A DNA stretch of 7,549 nt from assembly GCA_003158505.1 (NCBI GenBank), contig PMJK01000134.1, positions 3,622 through 11,170 on the forward strand. The letters run 5' to 3'. Under the pieces are notes generated by a model. The model worked only from the letters and a program-made list of their open reading frames with translations. It searched no databases and was not told the DNA's origin. Source of the DNA: Holophagaceae bacterium. Lineage in GTDB: Bacteria > Acidobacteriota > Holophagae > Holophagales > Holophagaceae. This document shows positions 1 to 7,000 of the stretch, in pieces (within the stretch, counting starts at the first letter, position 1; each line of letters opens with the position of its first letter). Position numbers and translations under genes: made by a program.

Positions 1-2570
1 GTGGCCTTGCTCACGAAGGGCACCGTGCGGCTGGCCCTTGGGTTGGCCTCCAGGCAGTAGGCGATGCCGTTCTTCACGGCGAACTGCAGATTCATGAGGC
101 CGCGCACGCCCAGGTCCAGGGCCAGCCTGCGCGAGTAACCCCGCACGGTTTCCAGGATGTCCTCAGGCACCCCCAGGGCGGGGATCACGGCATAGCTGTC
201 GCCGCTGTGGATGCCCGCTTCCTCGATGTGGGCCAGCAGACCCGCGATGGCCACATCTTCGCCGTCGCAGACCACGTCAATGTCCAGTTCCTGGGCGCCA
301 TCCAGGAAGCGGTCCAGCAGGATGGGCTGGTCGTTGCTCACGGCCACGGCCTCGCGCATGTACTTCTCCAGGCCCGCGTCGTCGAAGACCACCGCCATGG
401 CCCGGCCCCCCAGCACGAAGCTGGGGCGCACCATCACGGGATAGGCGAGACGGTGGGCCACCTCTTTGGCCTGCTCGAAGCTGGTGGCCATGCCCCAGAG
501 GGGGGCGGGAATGTCGAGACGCTTCAGCACCTGGCCGAAACGCTCACGGTCCTCGGCGTCCATGATGGCGTTCAGGGGCGTGCCTAGCAGCTTCACGCCC
601 GCCTCATGCAGAGGTGCCGCCAACTTCAGCGGCGTCTGGCCGCCGAACTGAGCGAAGACACCCAGGAGTTTGCCGCCCGCGTCCTCGCGATCCACCACGG
701 CCTTCACGTGTTCATAGGTCAGGGGCTCGAAGTAGAGCCGGTCGCTGGTGTCGAAATCGGTGCTGACGGTCTCGGGGTTGCAGTTGATGAGGATGGCCTC
801 CACACCGCTGGCGCGGATGGCCTCCACCGCCTGCACGCAGCAACAGTCGAACTCCACACCCTGGCCAATGCGGTTGGGTCCGCTGCCCAGCACGATGGCC
901 TTGGGCCGGTCCGTGGGCTCGGCCTCGTTGCAGGACTCCCAGGTGCCGTACAGGTAGGGCGTCTCGGCCTGAAACTCGCCGGCGCAAGTATCCACTCGCT
1001 TATAGGTGGGGCGCAGGCCCAGACTCTCCCGGCGGCCGGCCACCTCGGCCTCGGTGCCCGAACAGAACACGGCGATCTGGTTGTCCGCAAAGCCGGCGCG
1101 CTTGGCCTTCTCCAGCAGCTCCTCCGGCAGACGGTCCACCGGGAAGCCGCGCAGCCGGCCCTCCAGCACGACGATCTCCTCGATCTCGCGCAGGAACCAG
1201 GGCGTGATCTTCGTGAGCCGATGCAGCTCCTCCACGCTGTGGCCGGCCTTCAGCGCGTGGTAGATCCAGAAGATGCGCTGGGGCCCGGGGATGAGCAGGT
1301 GTTCCTTGAGGCGGCCCAGGTCCAGCTTGCCCTCCAGGGCGCCGGAGATGCCGCGATGGCCCTCCTCCAACGAGCGGACGGCCTTCTGCAGGGCCTCCTG
1401 GAAGCTGCGGCCCAGGGCCATGACCTCGCCCACGCTCTTCATCTGGGTGCCCAACACTTTGTCGGCCTGGGGGAATTTCTCGAAGGTGAAGCGGGGCATC
1501 TTCACCACCACGTAGTCCAGCACCGGCTCGAAGGCGGCCTTGGTCATGCGGGTGATGGCATTGGGCAGCTCCCAAAGTCGATACCCGAGCGCCAGCTTGG
1601 TGGCCACCCAGGCGATGGGAAAGCCCGTGGCCTTGGACGCCAGCGCAGAGCTGCGGCTCACCCGCGGGTTCATCTCGATAACGATGATGCGGCTAGTCTC
1701 AGGTTCCAGCGCGAACTGGATGTTGGAGCCGCCGGTCTCCACGCCCACCGCCCGGATGACGGCCAGCGCCGCATCGCGCATGCGTTGGTACTCGGGATCC
1801 GTGAGCGTGAGCGCGGGCGCCACCGTGATGCTGTCGCCGGTGTGGATGCCCATGGGATCCAGGTTCTCGATGGAGCAGATCACCTCGACGTTGTCATCCA
1901 GGTCCCGCACCACCTCCAGCTCGAACTCCTTCCAGCCCAGAATGCTCTCCTCGATGAGCACCTGCTTGGTGGGGCTCAGATCCAGGCCCCGGGCCACGAT
2001 GGTCTCGAACTCGTCCACGTTGTAGGCGATGCCGCCGCCGCTGCCGCCCAGGGTAAAGCTGGGCCGGATGATGGAGGGAAAGCCCGTGAGCTTGAGCAGG
2101 TCCCGGGCCTCGGCCATGTTGTGGGCGAAGCCGCCCCGGCAGGTTTCCAGGCCCAGGTCGTCCATGAGCGCCTTGAAGAGCTGCCGGTCCTCGCCGCGCT
2201 TGATGGCCTCAGGCTGGGCACCAATGAGCATGACGCCGGTACGCTCCAGGAGCCCGCTTTCGTGAGCCTCCATGGCGAGGTTCAGGGCCGTCTGCCCGCC
2301 CACCGTGGGCAGGATGGCATCGGGCTTTTCGGCTTCGAGAACCTTCTCCAGCACCTCCAGGGTGAGGGGCTCGATGTAGGTGGCATCGGAGCGGCTCGGG
2401 TCGGTCATGATCGAGGCCGGATTCGAGTTGAGAAGGATCGTTCGGATGCCCTCCTCCCGCAGGGCCTTCAGGGCCTGGGTGCCCGAGTAGTCGAATTCGC
2501 AGGCCTGCCCGATCTGGATCGGCCCCGAGCCCAGCACCAGCACGCTTTTCAGATCCGATCGCTTAGGCAT
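1..2570 (-). CDS. carB: Carbamoyl-phosphate synthase large subunit CarB (3' end outside window)
   Basis: Large, ammonia-using subunit of carbamoyl-phosphate synthetase. It makes carbamoyl phosphate from bicarbonate, ammonia (channelled from CarA) and two ATP, feeding pyrimidine and arginine synthesis in the cytoplasm. About 856 codons are visible, without a stop or frameshift. The start MPKRSDLKSVLVLGSGPIQ is followed by IGQACEFDYSGTQA (about residues 20-33), NSNPASIMTD (about 49-58), the ATP-grasp segment RPSFTLGGSGGG, and NPRVSRSSALASKATG (about 300). The second half repeats the plan: GSGPNRIGQGVEFD (about 555), NCNPETVSTD, RPSFVLGGRAM, and NPRASRTVPFVSKAT at the window edge. The family is usually about 1,070 residues, so the C-terminal allosteric domain (roughly 210 residues) lies outside. 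The ATG overlaps the end of carA by 8 bp and has AGGAG 7 bases upstream, so the genes are very likely co-transcribed and translationally coupled. Small oddities: CCC where EFDYCC is usual, and GGRAMA where GGRAME is usual. Confidence 0.98.
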   Translation of the reverse strand, partial: MPKRSDLKSVLVLGSGPIQIGQACEFDYSGTQALKALREEGIRTILLNSNPASIMTDPSRSDATYIEPLTLEVLEKVLEAEKPDAILPTVGGQTALNLAMEAHESGLLERTGVMLIGAQPEAIKRGEDRQLFKALMDDLGLETCRGGFAHNMAEARDLLKLTGFPSIIRPSFTLGGSGGGIAYNVDEFETIVARGLDLSPTKQVLIEESILGWKEFELEVVRDLDDNVEVICSIENLDPMGIHTGDSITVAPALTLTDPEYQRMRDAALAVIRAVGVETGGSNIQFALEPETSRIIVIEMNPRVSRSSALASKATGFPIAWVATKLALGYRLWELPNAITRMTKAAFEPVLDYVVVKMPRFTFEKFPQADKVLGTQMKSVGEVMALGRSFQEALQKAVRSLEEGHRGISGALEGKLDLGRLKEHLLIPGPQRIFWIYHALKAGHSVEELHRLTKITPWFLREIEEIVVLEGRLRGFPVDRLPEELLEKAKRAGFADNQIAVFCSGTEAEVAGRRESLGLRPTYKRVDTCAGEFQAETPYLYGTWESCNEAEPTDRPKAIVLGSGPNRIGQGVEFDCCCVQAVEAIRASGVEAILINCNPETVSTDFDTSDRLYFEPLTYEHVKAVVDREDAGGKLLGVFAQFGGQTPLKLAAPLHEAGVKLLGTPLNAIMDAEDRERFGQVLKRLDIPAPLWGMATSFEQAKEVAHRLAYPVMVRPSFVLGGRAMAVVFDDAGLEKYMREAVAVSNDQPILLDRFLDGAQELDIDVVCDGEDVAIAGLLAHIEEAGIHSGDSYAVIPALGVPEDILETVRGYSRRLALDLGVRGLMNLQFAVKNGIAYCLEANPRASRTVPFVSKA

Positions 2571-3645
2571 GGTGGAACTCCTGGAGCAGCGCCACAAAGC
2601 GATTGAAAGCCGGGTGCGCGTCATGGGGACCGGGCGAGGCTTCGGGATGATGCTGAAGGCTGAAGATCGGAAGCCTCTTGTGCCGGAAGCCCTCGACGGT
2701 GCCGTCGCTGAGGTGGCGGTGGGTGACTTCCACATCCTTCGGCAAGCTCGCCTCGTCCACGGCGAACCCATGGTTCTGGGCCGTGATCTCTATGCGCCCA
2801 GTCATCAAGTCATGCACGGGCTGGTTGGCACCGCGGTGGCCGAACTTGAGCTTGAAGGTGCGCCCCCCGAAGGCCTGGCCCAGCAGCTGGTGGCCCAGGC
2901 AGATGCCGAAGATGGGCAGTTTGCCGATGCAGGCTTCGACCTCGTCCTGCATCCCCTGCAGAGCGGCCGGGTCGCCGGGCCCGTTGCTCAGGAAGAGGCC
3001 GTGGAAGCGCTTGTCCGTCAGCTCGGTCGCCGGTGTGTCCCAGGGGAAGACTTCGATGTTCAGACCGGCGCCCACCAGCTGGTCCAAGATGCTCAGCTTG
3101 ATCCCGCCGTCCAGCACGGCCACGCGGAAGATGCCGCCGGGATTCAATTCGTAGCGCTCCTTGCAACTCACCTCGCCGCAGAGGGCCTGACCTGTCATGT
3201 CAGGCAGGGCCCTGGCCTTGACCACGCCCGCCTCGAGGCTGCCGTCGAGTTCGGTCCAGATCAGCGAGGGCTGGGCGCCCTGATCGCGGATGTGCTGGGT
3301 CAGCGCCCGGGTGTCGAGCTCCGTCATCACAGGGATGTGGTGGCGCTTGAGCCAACTCGGGAGGTCCCCCTCACTGCGGTGGTGGTCCGGCGCGAAGGTG
3401 AGCCGCCGACAGAGCAGGCCCGTGGCCCAAGGCCGCGTGCCTTCATTGAGGTCGGCGTGGATGCCGTAGATGCCCTGCTCGGGAAAGGTCATGCAGACCA
3501 TCTGCCCCGCAAAGCTCGGATCAGTGAGGATCTCCTGGTAGCCGGCCATGGCCGTAGTGAACACCGCCTCGCCGCTCCCACCGAACCCCAACGGCGCCCG
3601 CCCGCGAAAGATGGTCCCGTCCTTCAGGATCAGGTGCGCGCGCAT
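2563..3645 (-). CDS. carA: Carbamoyl-phosphate synthase small (glutaminase) subunit CarA
   Basis: Glutaminase subunit of carbamoyl-phosphate synthetase; it hydrolyses glutamine and passes ammonia to CarB. It has 360 residues, slightly short of the usual 370-385. The N-terminal CarA domain (about 1-150) shows the typical start MRAHLILKDGTIFRG and the segment TTAMAGYQEILTDPSFAGQ. The class I glutamine amidotransferase domain (about 170-355) has the oxyanion segment NGPGDP (221-226), the nucleophile elbow GICLGHQ with Cys249, and QHHPEASPGPHD with catalytic His333 and Glu335. I chose the ATG at 3645 because a purine-rich GGGGGAGG lies just upstream (spacing short, about 3 bases) and the family begins here. 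The frame stays open 30 codons further upstream to a TTG at 3735, but that stretch covers a terminator hairpin and has no family similarity that I can see. The gene leads a carAB operon. Confidence 0.98.
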   Translation of the reverse strand: MRAHLILKDGTIFRGRAPLGFGGSGEAVFTTAMAGYQEILTDPSFAGQMVCMTFPEQGIYGIHADLNEGTRPWATGLLCRRLTFAPDHHRSEGDLPSWLKRHHIPVMTELDTRALTQHIRDQGAQPSLIWTELDGSLEAGVVKARALPDMTGQALCGEVSCKERYELNPGGIFRVAVLDGGIKLSILDQLVGAGLNIEVFPWDTPATELTDKRFHGLFLSNGPGDPAALQGMQDEVEACIGKLPIFGICLGHQLLGQAFGGRTFKLKFGHRGANQPVHDLMTGRIEITAQNHGFAVDEASLPKDVEVTHRHLSDGTVEGFRHKRLPIFSLQHHPEASPGPHDAHPAFNRFVALLQEFHHA

Positions 3646-3672
3646 GTGCCTCCCCCAGCTCGGTGGCTCTGC

Positions 3673-3704
3673 AAAAACCCCGCGAGGGCCAAGCCAACGC
3701 GGGG
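3673..3704 (-). terminator. Intrinsic terminator in the carAB leader (probable attenuator)
   Basis: Read on the minus strand, CCCCGCG (3704-3698) pairs perfectly with CGCGGGG (3684-3678) around a 13-base loop and is followed at once by TTTTT (3677-3673). It ends 27 bases before the carA ATG. The T-run follows the hairpin only in the minus direction, so it does not serve the plus strand. There is no minus-strand gene upstream for it to end: the next one is 2 kb away, beyond tadA and the cyclase gene. This points to regulated premature termination of the carAB message rather than a gene-end terminator. The hairpin is seen directly; the regulatory role is inferred. Confidence 0.65.
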
Positions 3705-3736
3705 TCGTGAGAATGACTCGGCCCTTCAGGGCCAAG
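3685..3736 (-). promoter_or_regulatory. Candidate antiterminator/anti-antiterminator leader structure of carAB
   Basis: On the minus strand a hairpin is formed by CTTGGCCC (3736-3729), the loop TGAA, and GGGCCGAG (3724-3717): 8 pairs, one of them G-U. The 9-base sequence CTTGGCCCT at 3736-3728 occurs again exactly at 3693-3685, which is the loop of the downstream terminator. The arm 3725-3717 can therefore pair either with the upstream copy (terminator free to form) or with the downstream copy (9 pairs, which would hinder the terminator because it locks the terminator loop before the 3' arm is made). This is the usual logic of biosynthetic operon attenuation. I see no recognisable PyrR-binding loop, so the trigger is unknown. 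Confidence 0.4.
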
Positions 3737-3797
3737 GTGAGTGTAGCGACCCTGGAAAAGGAGGTTCAGCCTTTTTGTTCAAGGGAAAATCGGGCAT
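3726..3797 (-). CDS. Possible carAB leader peptide (23 codons)
   Basis: A short minus-strand frame begins MPDFPLNKKAEPPF and ends SPWP. AAAGGAG lies 4 bases before its ATG, a better ribosome binding site sequence than that of carA itself, though closely spaced. The peptide is proline-rich (EPPFP) and has no arginine codon. Its TGA stop is exactly in the TGAA loop of the hairpin at 3736-3717, and the terminator begins 21 bases further on. That placement is what a translation-coupled attenuator would need. No similarity is recognised, and such short frames arise by chance, so this remains a candidate. It would require the carAB promoter to lie upstream of 3810, close to or overlapping the start region of tadA. 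Confidence 0.3.
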   Translation of the reverse strand: MPDFPLNKKAEPPFPGSLHSPWP

Positions 3798-3850
3798 ACT
3801 ACTCCTTTGTTCCTGATGTATGCCGCGCGGTTTAAGCCACACTGATTGGC

Positions 3851-4303
3851 ATGTGGAGCGGCGACGACATCTACTTCATGAAACTCGCCCTCCAGGAGGC
3901 CGAGATGGCGGAGCGCTTCGACGAAGTTCCGGTGGGCGCCGTGCTGGTTTCGGAAGGCGCCCTGCTGGGCCGGGGGTACAACCAGCCGGTGCAGTTGAAT
4001 GATCCGTCCGCCCACGCTGAGATCCTGGCCCTTCGGAGCGCCGGGGCCTGGACCAAGAACTACCGTCTCACGGGCGCCACGCTCTACGTGACTCTCGAAC
4101 CCTGCCTCATGTGCTTCGGCGCCCTCATCCACGCCCGGGTCAGCCGGGTGGTCTTCGGCGCCGCGGATCCCAAGGTGGGCGTCAGCCGCTGGCTGGACAC
4201 CCTGGATGGCGCGGCCCTCAATCACCGCTTCGACTTCCAGGGGGGCCTGCTGGAACCGGAATGCCGGGCCCAGATCCAAGCTTTTTTCAAAAGGCGCCGA
4301 TGA
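3851..4303 (+). CDS. tadA: tRNA-specific adenosine deaminase TadA
   Basis: Zinc-dependent deaminase that converts adenosine 34 to inosine in tRNA-Arg(ACG), an essential decoding step in most bacteria. It has 150 residues, near the usual 150-170. The signature is complete: HAE with zinc ligand His55 and the proton-shuttling Glu57, and PCLMC with zinc ligands Cys85 and Cys88. Family segments VPVGAVLV (26-33), NYRLTGATLYVTLEPC (70-85), RVVFGAADPKVG and the closing NHRFDFQGGLL...FFKRRR also match. CFGALIH replaces the more common CAGAMIH. I chose the ATG at 3851 by family alignment; no clear ribosome binding site is visible, and an ATG at 3878 is possible but would remove part of the first helix. 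It probably shares a transcript with the cyclase gene 22 bp downstream. Confidence 0.95.
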   Translation: MWSGDDIYFMKLALQEAEMAERFDEVPVGAVLVSEGALLGRGYNQPVQLNDPSAHAEILALRSAGAWTKNYRLTGATLYVTLEPCLMCFGALIHARVSRVVFGAADPKVGVSRWLDTLDGAALNHRFDFQGGLLEPECRAQIQAFFKRRR

Positions 4304-4325
4304 GTGGGAATTCGGGATTGCCCCC

Positions 4326-5777
4326 ATGCCTCCTACCCTCCCGCCGCCGCCGGCCATGTCCATCGCCCCCCAGTCCTATCTGGGGAGTGCCCTCGTGGCC
4401 CTGGCGTCCCTGCTGGTCCTCCTGACCCTTCTGGCGGGGCTGCGTGCCCAACGGAAAGGTCTTGCGAGCAACCGAGCCCTGTTGGCCGCGACCCTGGCCC
4501 TGCTGATCTGCTGTGTTTCCTTCGAGGCACTCACTGCGGGGTGGGGGAGCCGAGCCGTCAGCATGGCCCTGCTTCAGTGCGGGCTGCTGCTCCTCGCCAT
4601 GGCACTGGGGTGGGCCCTGTTCCGCCAGGTGTCGGATCTCCCCAGGATCCCTGACGCGGCCCGGTCCGCCGCCACCGACCCCGAGGCCTACCATCTGGAA
4701 ATCCTGGTGCAGGAACGGAACGCCGAGCTTTCGGAGCGGCTCCGAGACCTTGGGGAGGCGCGCCGGACGGCGGAAACGGCCAACCAGGGTCTTCAGCGGG
4801 CCCTGAACCAGTTGGAGCAGGCCGCCTCCACCGACCGGTTGACCGGGGCGTGGAACCGGCGGCGCTTCGAGGAAGCGGTGCTCCCCGAGATCGCCCTGGC
4901 CCGTCGGCGGCATGATCCGCTCTCCCTCCTCATGTTCGACCTGGATCATTTCAAGCGCGTCAATGACACCTTCGGACACGGCGCCGGGGACGTGGTCCTG
5001 GCGGGCACGGCGCAGGCTGTCCGCCAGCATCTGCGTCTTTCTGATGCGCTGATCCGGTGGGGTGGGGAGGAATTCCTGGTGATGGCCCCTGCCACCCGTC
5101 TTGAGGGAGCCCTGGGGCTCGCCGAGAAGCTGCGAGCCGCGATGGCAGCCATCGACTTCCCGACTGTGGGACAGGTGACCATGAGCCTGGGTGTGTCGGA
5201 ATACGCCCTCGGGGAAGGTCTCGACGAGTGGATCGAGCGCACCGATCAGGCCCTCTACCGCGCCAAGGCCGAAGGCCGGAACCGAGTGGTTTCCGCTCCC
5301 GCCCCGGAGCGTCCAGGATCCGAGTCCTCACCAGAACAGTCCCTGCTGGAGATGATCTGGGAGGACACCTACGCCAGCGGCCATGCCCTCATCGATGCCC
5401 AGCACCGGCGGCTGTTCCAGCTGGCCAGCACCCTGATGTCCGTGGTCACCGAGAATCGCCCTCTGGCCGAAGTATCCCTGCGCCTGGAGACCTTGCTGGC
5501 CCACACCGCCCAGCATTTCCACGACGAGGAGGCCCTCCTCCGCGAGGCTCGCTACCCCAATTTAAAGGCGCACGCCGAGGCCCACGCCAGTCTGCTGAAC
5601 CAGGCCGGGAAGCTTCAGGCCGAGGTCCAGGCGGGACAGTTGGACTTCGGCCGGCTGGTGACCTTCCTGGCCCTGGACCTCGTCAAAGGGCACATCCTGA
5701 CTGAGGACCGGACCTACTTCTCCCAACTGCTCGCCTTGCCAGGACGTGATGGGACACCGACTGCGGAAGCCGAGTGA
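4326..5777 (+). CDS. Membrane diguanylate cyclase (GGDEF) with C-terminal bacteriohemerythrin domain
   Basis: Predicted inner-membrane enzyme making cyclic di-GMP from two GTP, with an attached di-iron oxygen-binding domain. It has 483 residues from the ATG at 4326, which has a weak GGGA 8 bases upstream; the ATG at 4356 (473 residues) is an alternative without a visible binding site. In order: three hydrophobic helices (about 19-39, 51-72, 78-100), a charged coiled-coil linker (about 120-168), a GGDEF domain starting STDRLTGAWNRRRFEE (168-183) with FDLDHFKRVNDTFGHGAGD, active-site GGEEF (246-250) and inhibitory-site RLSD (237-240) exactly five residues before it, then a hemerythrin domain (about 344-470). 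All seven expected iron ligands are present: His360, His397, Glu401, His416, His420, His456, Asp461. Cyclase-hemerythrin pairing is known (the Vibrio cholerae Bhr-DGC has the hemerythrin first), so oxygen or redox control of c-di-GMP is a reasonable inference. Confidence 0.93.
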   Translation: MPPTLPPPPAMSIAPQSYLGSALVALASLLVLLTLLAGLRAQRKGLASNRALLAATLALLICCVSFEALTAGWGSRAVSMALLQCGLLLLAMALGWALFRQVSDLPRIPDAARSAATDPEAYHLEILVQERNAELSERLRDLGEARRTAETANQGLQRALNQLEQAASTDRLTGAWNRRRFEEAVLPEIALARRRHDPLSLLMFDLDHFKRVNDTFGHGAGDVVLAGTAQAVRQHLRLSDALIRWGGEEFLVMAPATRLEGALGLAEKLRAAMAAIDFPTVGQVTMSLGVSEYALGEGLDEWIERTDQALYRAKAEGRNRVVSAPAPERPGSESSPEQSLLEMIWEDTYASGHALIDAQHRRLFQLASTLMSVVTENRPLAEVSLRLETLLAHTAQHFHDEEALLREARYPNLKAHAEAHASLLNQAGKLQAEVQAGQLDFGRLVTFLALDLVKGHILTEDRTYFSQLLALPGRDGTPTAEAE

Positions 5778-5780
5778 GGA

Positions 5781-6854
5781 TCACCGCTTTTGTTCCGACA
5801 GCATCCGTACGGCGAAGGTGGCCAGCCAATGCTCGCCTTCATAGTTCCCGGAAGCGAGGTGAGGCAGGGTGACCCGGGCGTGCCGATCCGCCAGCCGGTT
5901 CATCGTCGCCGAGCGTGGGTCCGCCGGACCCAGCGCCGAGGCCAGGCGATGCAGGGCCCGTGCCCGGCTGAGATTGAGCCCGTCCAGGTGGACGATCTTC
6001 GGATCCGTGCGATCTGACACCACTGCAGGGACAAGTCCCCCCGGAAGGCCCGGCAGGAAAGCATCCAGCCACTGATGGAAGGCCGGCCGGGGCAATACCC
6101 GTGACATCAGGGCCGCCTCCTCCAGGCAGGGGGACAGGAAGTCCTCGCCCCCGGGCTCCCAGGCCAGGGGCCCCCGCCGGTCCCGGCCAAACCAGGCCCG
6201 GGCGCAGTCCAGGATCAGGGCCTCGAAGGGGCCGTCCCGGACGCTGCGGGCATAGTCCAGGGCCAGCTCCAGGCTGAAGGCGGTATTGGGGTGCACGCCG
6301 GTCCGGATGGGGTAGGTCTGCTTCGGCAGGAAGGTCTTGAACTGGGCCACCAGTTCATCGGCCAGGGGCTGAAGCGCCTGGGCCCAGCGCGCGGCGGCCG
6401 GATCATCCCAGCTCCGCAGCTCCGCCGAGAGCTTGAGCAGCCAGGCCCAGCCGTAGGTCCGCTCGAAGCTCTTGCGGTTGCCCTGCCCCAGATAGGCCAC
6501 CTCCGCGGCGATGCGATCCGGCGAGAGGTTCTCGTCCAGGACCGCGCGGATTTCCGCCGCCCGTGCCATGCCGGGATGATCCCGCAGCAGCTTCACGAGC
6601 ATCCAGTGCCCATGCACCGAGGAGTGCCAGTCGAAGCACCCATAGAACGCAGGATGCAGTTTCTTCGGAGCCTTCACCTCCCCTGCCCCGTTCATCACAT
6701 GGTCAAGCTTGTTGGGGTATTCTCGGCGCACGCAGGTGAGCGCCAGGGCCGCGAACCGGTCCGCCACGGCATCCGTCAGGATCAGATCCGCATCCTGCGC
6801 CTGCCCGGCCGTCATGACCGAAAGACCCATCAGAATGCTACGAACCCATCTCAT
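5781..6854 (-). CDS. Secreted DUF2891 family protein
   Basis: Protein of 357 residues with an apparent signal peptide (MRWVRSILMGLSVMTAGQA, likely cleaved before QDA), so probably periplasmic. The mature part matches the DUF2891 family as I remember it: HPAFYGCFDWHSSVHGHWML (about 67-86), followed by YGWAWLLKLSAEL, HPNTAFSLELALDYA, and a C-terminal LASGNYEGEHWLATFAV. The clustered conserved His, Asp, Trp and Tyr residues suggest an enzyme with a helical barrel-like fold, but no activity is known to me and none should be assigned. The start is supported by GGGGAG 5 bases before the ATG. It is convergent with the cyclase gene (stop codons 3 bp apart) and divergent from tRNA-Ser, so it is probably a single-gene transcript. 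Confidence 0.88.
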   Translation of the reverse strand: MRWVRSILMGLSVMTAGQAQDADLILTDAVADRFAALALTCVRREYPNKLDHVMNGAGEVKAPKKLHPAFYGCFDWHSSVHGHWMLVKLLRDHPGMARAAEIRAVLDENLSPDRIAAEVAYLGQGNRKSFERTYGWAWLLKLSAELRSWDDPAAARWAQALQPLADELVAQFKTFLPKQTYPIRTGVHPNTAFSLELALDYARSVRDGPFEALILDCARAWFGRDRRGPLAWEPGGEDFLSPCLEEAALMSRVLPRPAFHQWLDAFLPGLPGGLVPAVVSDRTDPKIVHLDGLNLSRARALHRLASALGPADPRSATMNRLADRHARVTLPHLASGNYEGEHWLATFAVRMLSEQKR

Positions 6855-6872
6855 GCAAGCTCCCCGGGGTGG

Positions 6873-6897
6873 ATTCTATCCAGGGCTTTGCTAGAAT
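6873..6897. promoter_or_regulatory. Likely tRNA-Ser -10 element within an inverted TAGAAT pair
   Basis: TAGAAT at 6892-6897 matches the sigma-70 -10 consensus at 5 of 6 positions and would start transcription about 3 bases before the tRNA. The -35 is weak (TGGATT at 6870-6875, 16-base spacing). The exact inverted copy ATTCTA lies at 6873-6878, so the minus strand has its own TAGAAT facing the DUF2891 gene. It could serve as that gene's -10, but the resulting 5' leader would be only about 10 bases. Confidence 0.45.
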
Positions 6898-6906
6898 GGG
6901 CGTCCC

Positions 6907-6996
6907 GGAGAGATGGCCGAGTGGTTGATGGCACCGCACTCGAAATGCGGAGACGGGGAAACCTGTTCGGGGGTTCGAATCCCTCTCTCTCCGCCA
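6907..6996 (+). tRNA. tRNA-Ser, anticodon CGA
   Basis: Full serine tRNA reading UCG codons, with an encoded CCA end. The acceptor stem GGAGAGA (6907-6913) pairs with TCTCTCC (6986-6992), followed by discriminator G6993 and CCA (6994-6996). The D stem GCC/GGC carries a GAGTGGTTGAT loop. The anticodon stem CCGCA/TGCGG (6934-6938 and 6946-6950) encloses CTCGAAA with anticodon CGA at 6941-6943. A long variable arm (CGGG-GAAA-CCTG), typical of class II tRNAs, follows. The T arm has loop TTCGAAT (6974-6980) with a 5-bp stem including one G-U pair. All arms close, so the gene looks functional. Confidence 0.98.
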
Positions 6997-7000
6997 ATCA

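Larger units (their letters stand above)
3646..3850. promoter_or_regulatory. Divergent control region between carAB and tadA
   Basis: This 205-bp spacer must hold the promoters of both carAB (minus) and tadA (plus). I see no strong sigma-70 pair. The weak candidates are TTGTTC (3775-3780) with CATACT (3795-3800) on the plus strand, whose 14-base spacing is too short, and TACACT (3745-3740) on the minus strand, whose start point would cut into the leader hairpin. The most convincing content is the minus-strand leader structure listed separately. AAAAGG (3756-3761) and CCTTTT (3770-3775) also form a small AT-rich inverted repeat. Confidence 0.45.

Noticed and set aside
606..2606. Plus-strand open frame of 666 codons
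   Set aside because: It lies wholly antisense to carB, whose motifs are unmistakable. Long antisense frames are expected in GC-rich genes, and its His/Gln/Gly-rich composition is typical of such shadows.
3646..3735. 30-codon N-terminal extension of CarA from a TTG
   Set aside because: The extension covers the terminator hairpin, has no binding site, and the family start matches the ATG at 3645.
2569..3816. Plus-strand open frame of 415 codons
   Set aside because: Antisense to carA and its leader; no recognisable domain and no ribosome binding site.
4281..4298. T6 and A4 run at the end of tadA as a terminator
   Set aside because: The possible stem is a short AT-only CTTTT/AAAAG inside coding sequence, with no T-run after it.
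4206..4325. Longer N-terminus for the cyclase starting inside tadA
   Set aside because: It would overlap tadA by about 100 bases in another frame. The first hydrophobic helix lies downstream of the ATGs at 4326 and 4356.
4300..4425. ATGA overlap start at the tadA stop
   Set aside because: The ATG at 4300 is out of frame with the cyclase and its frame ends at 4425 without any recognisable content.
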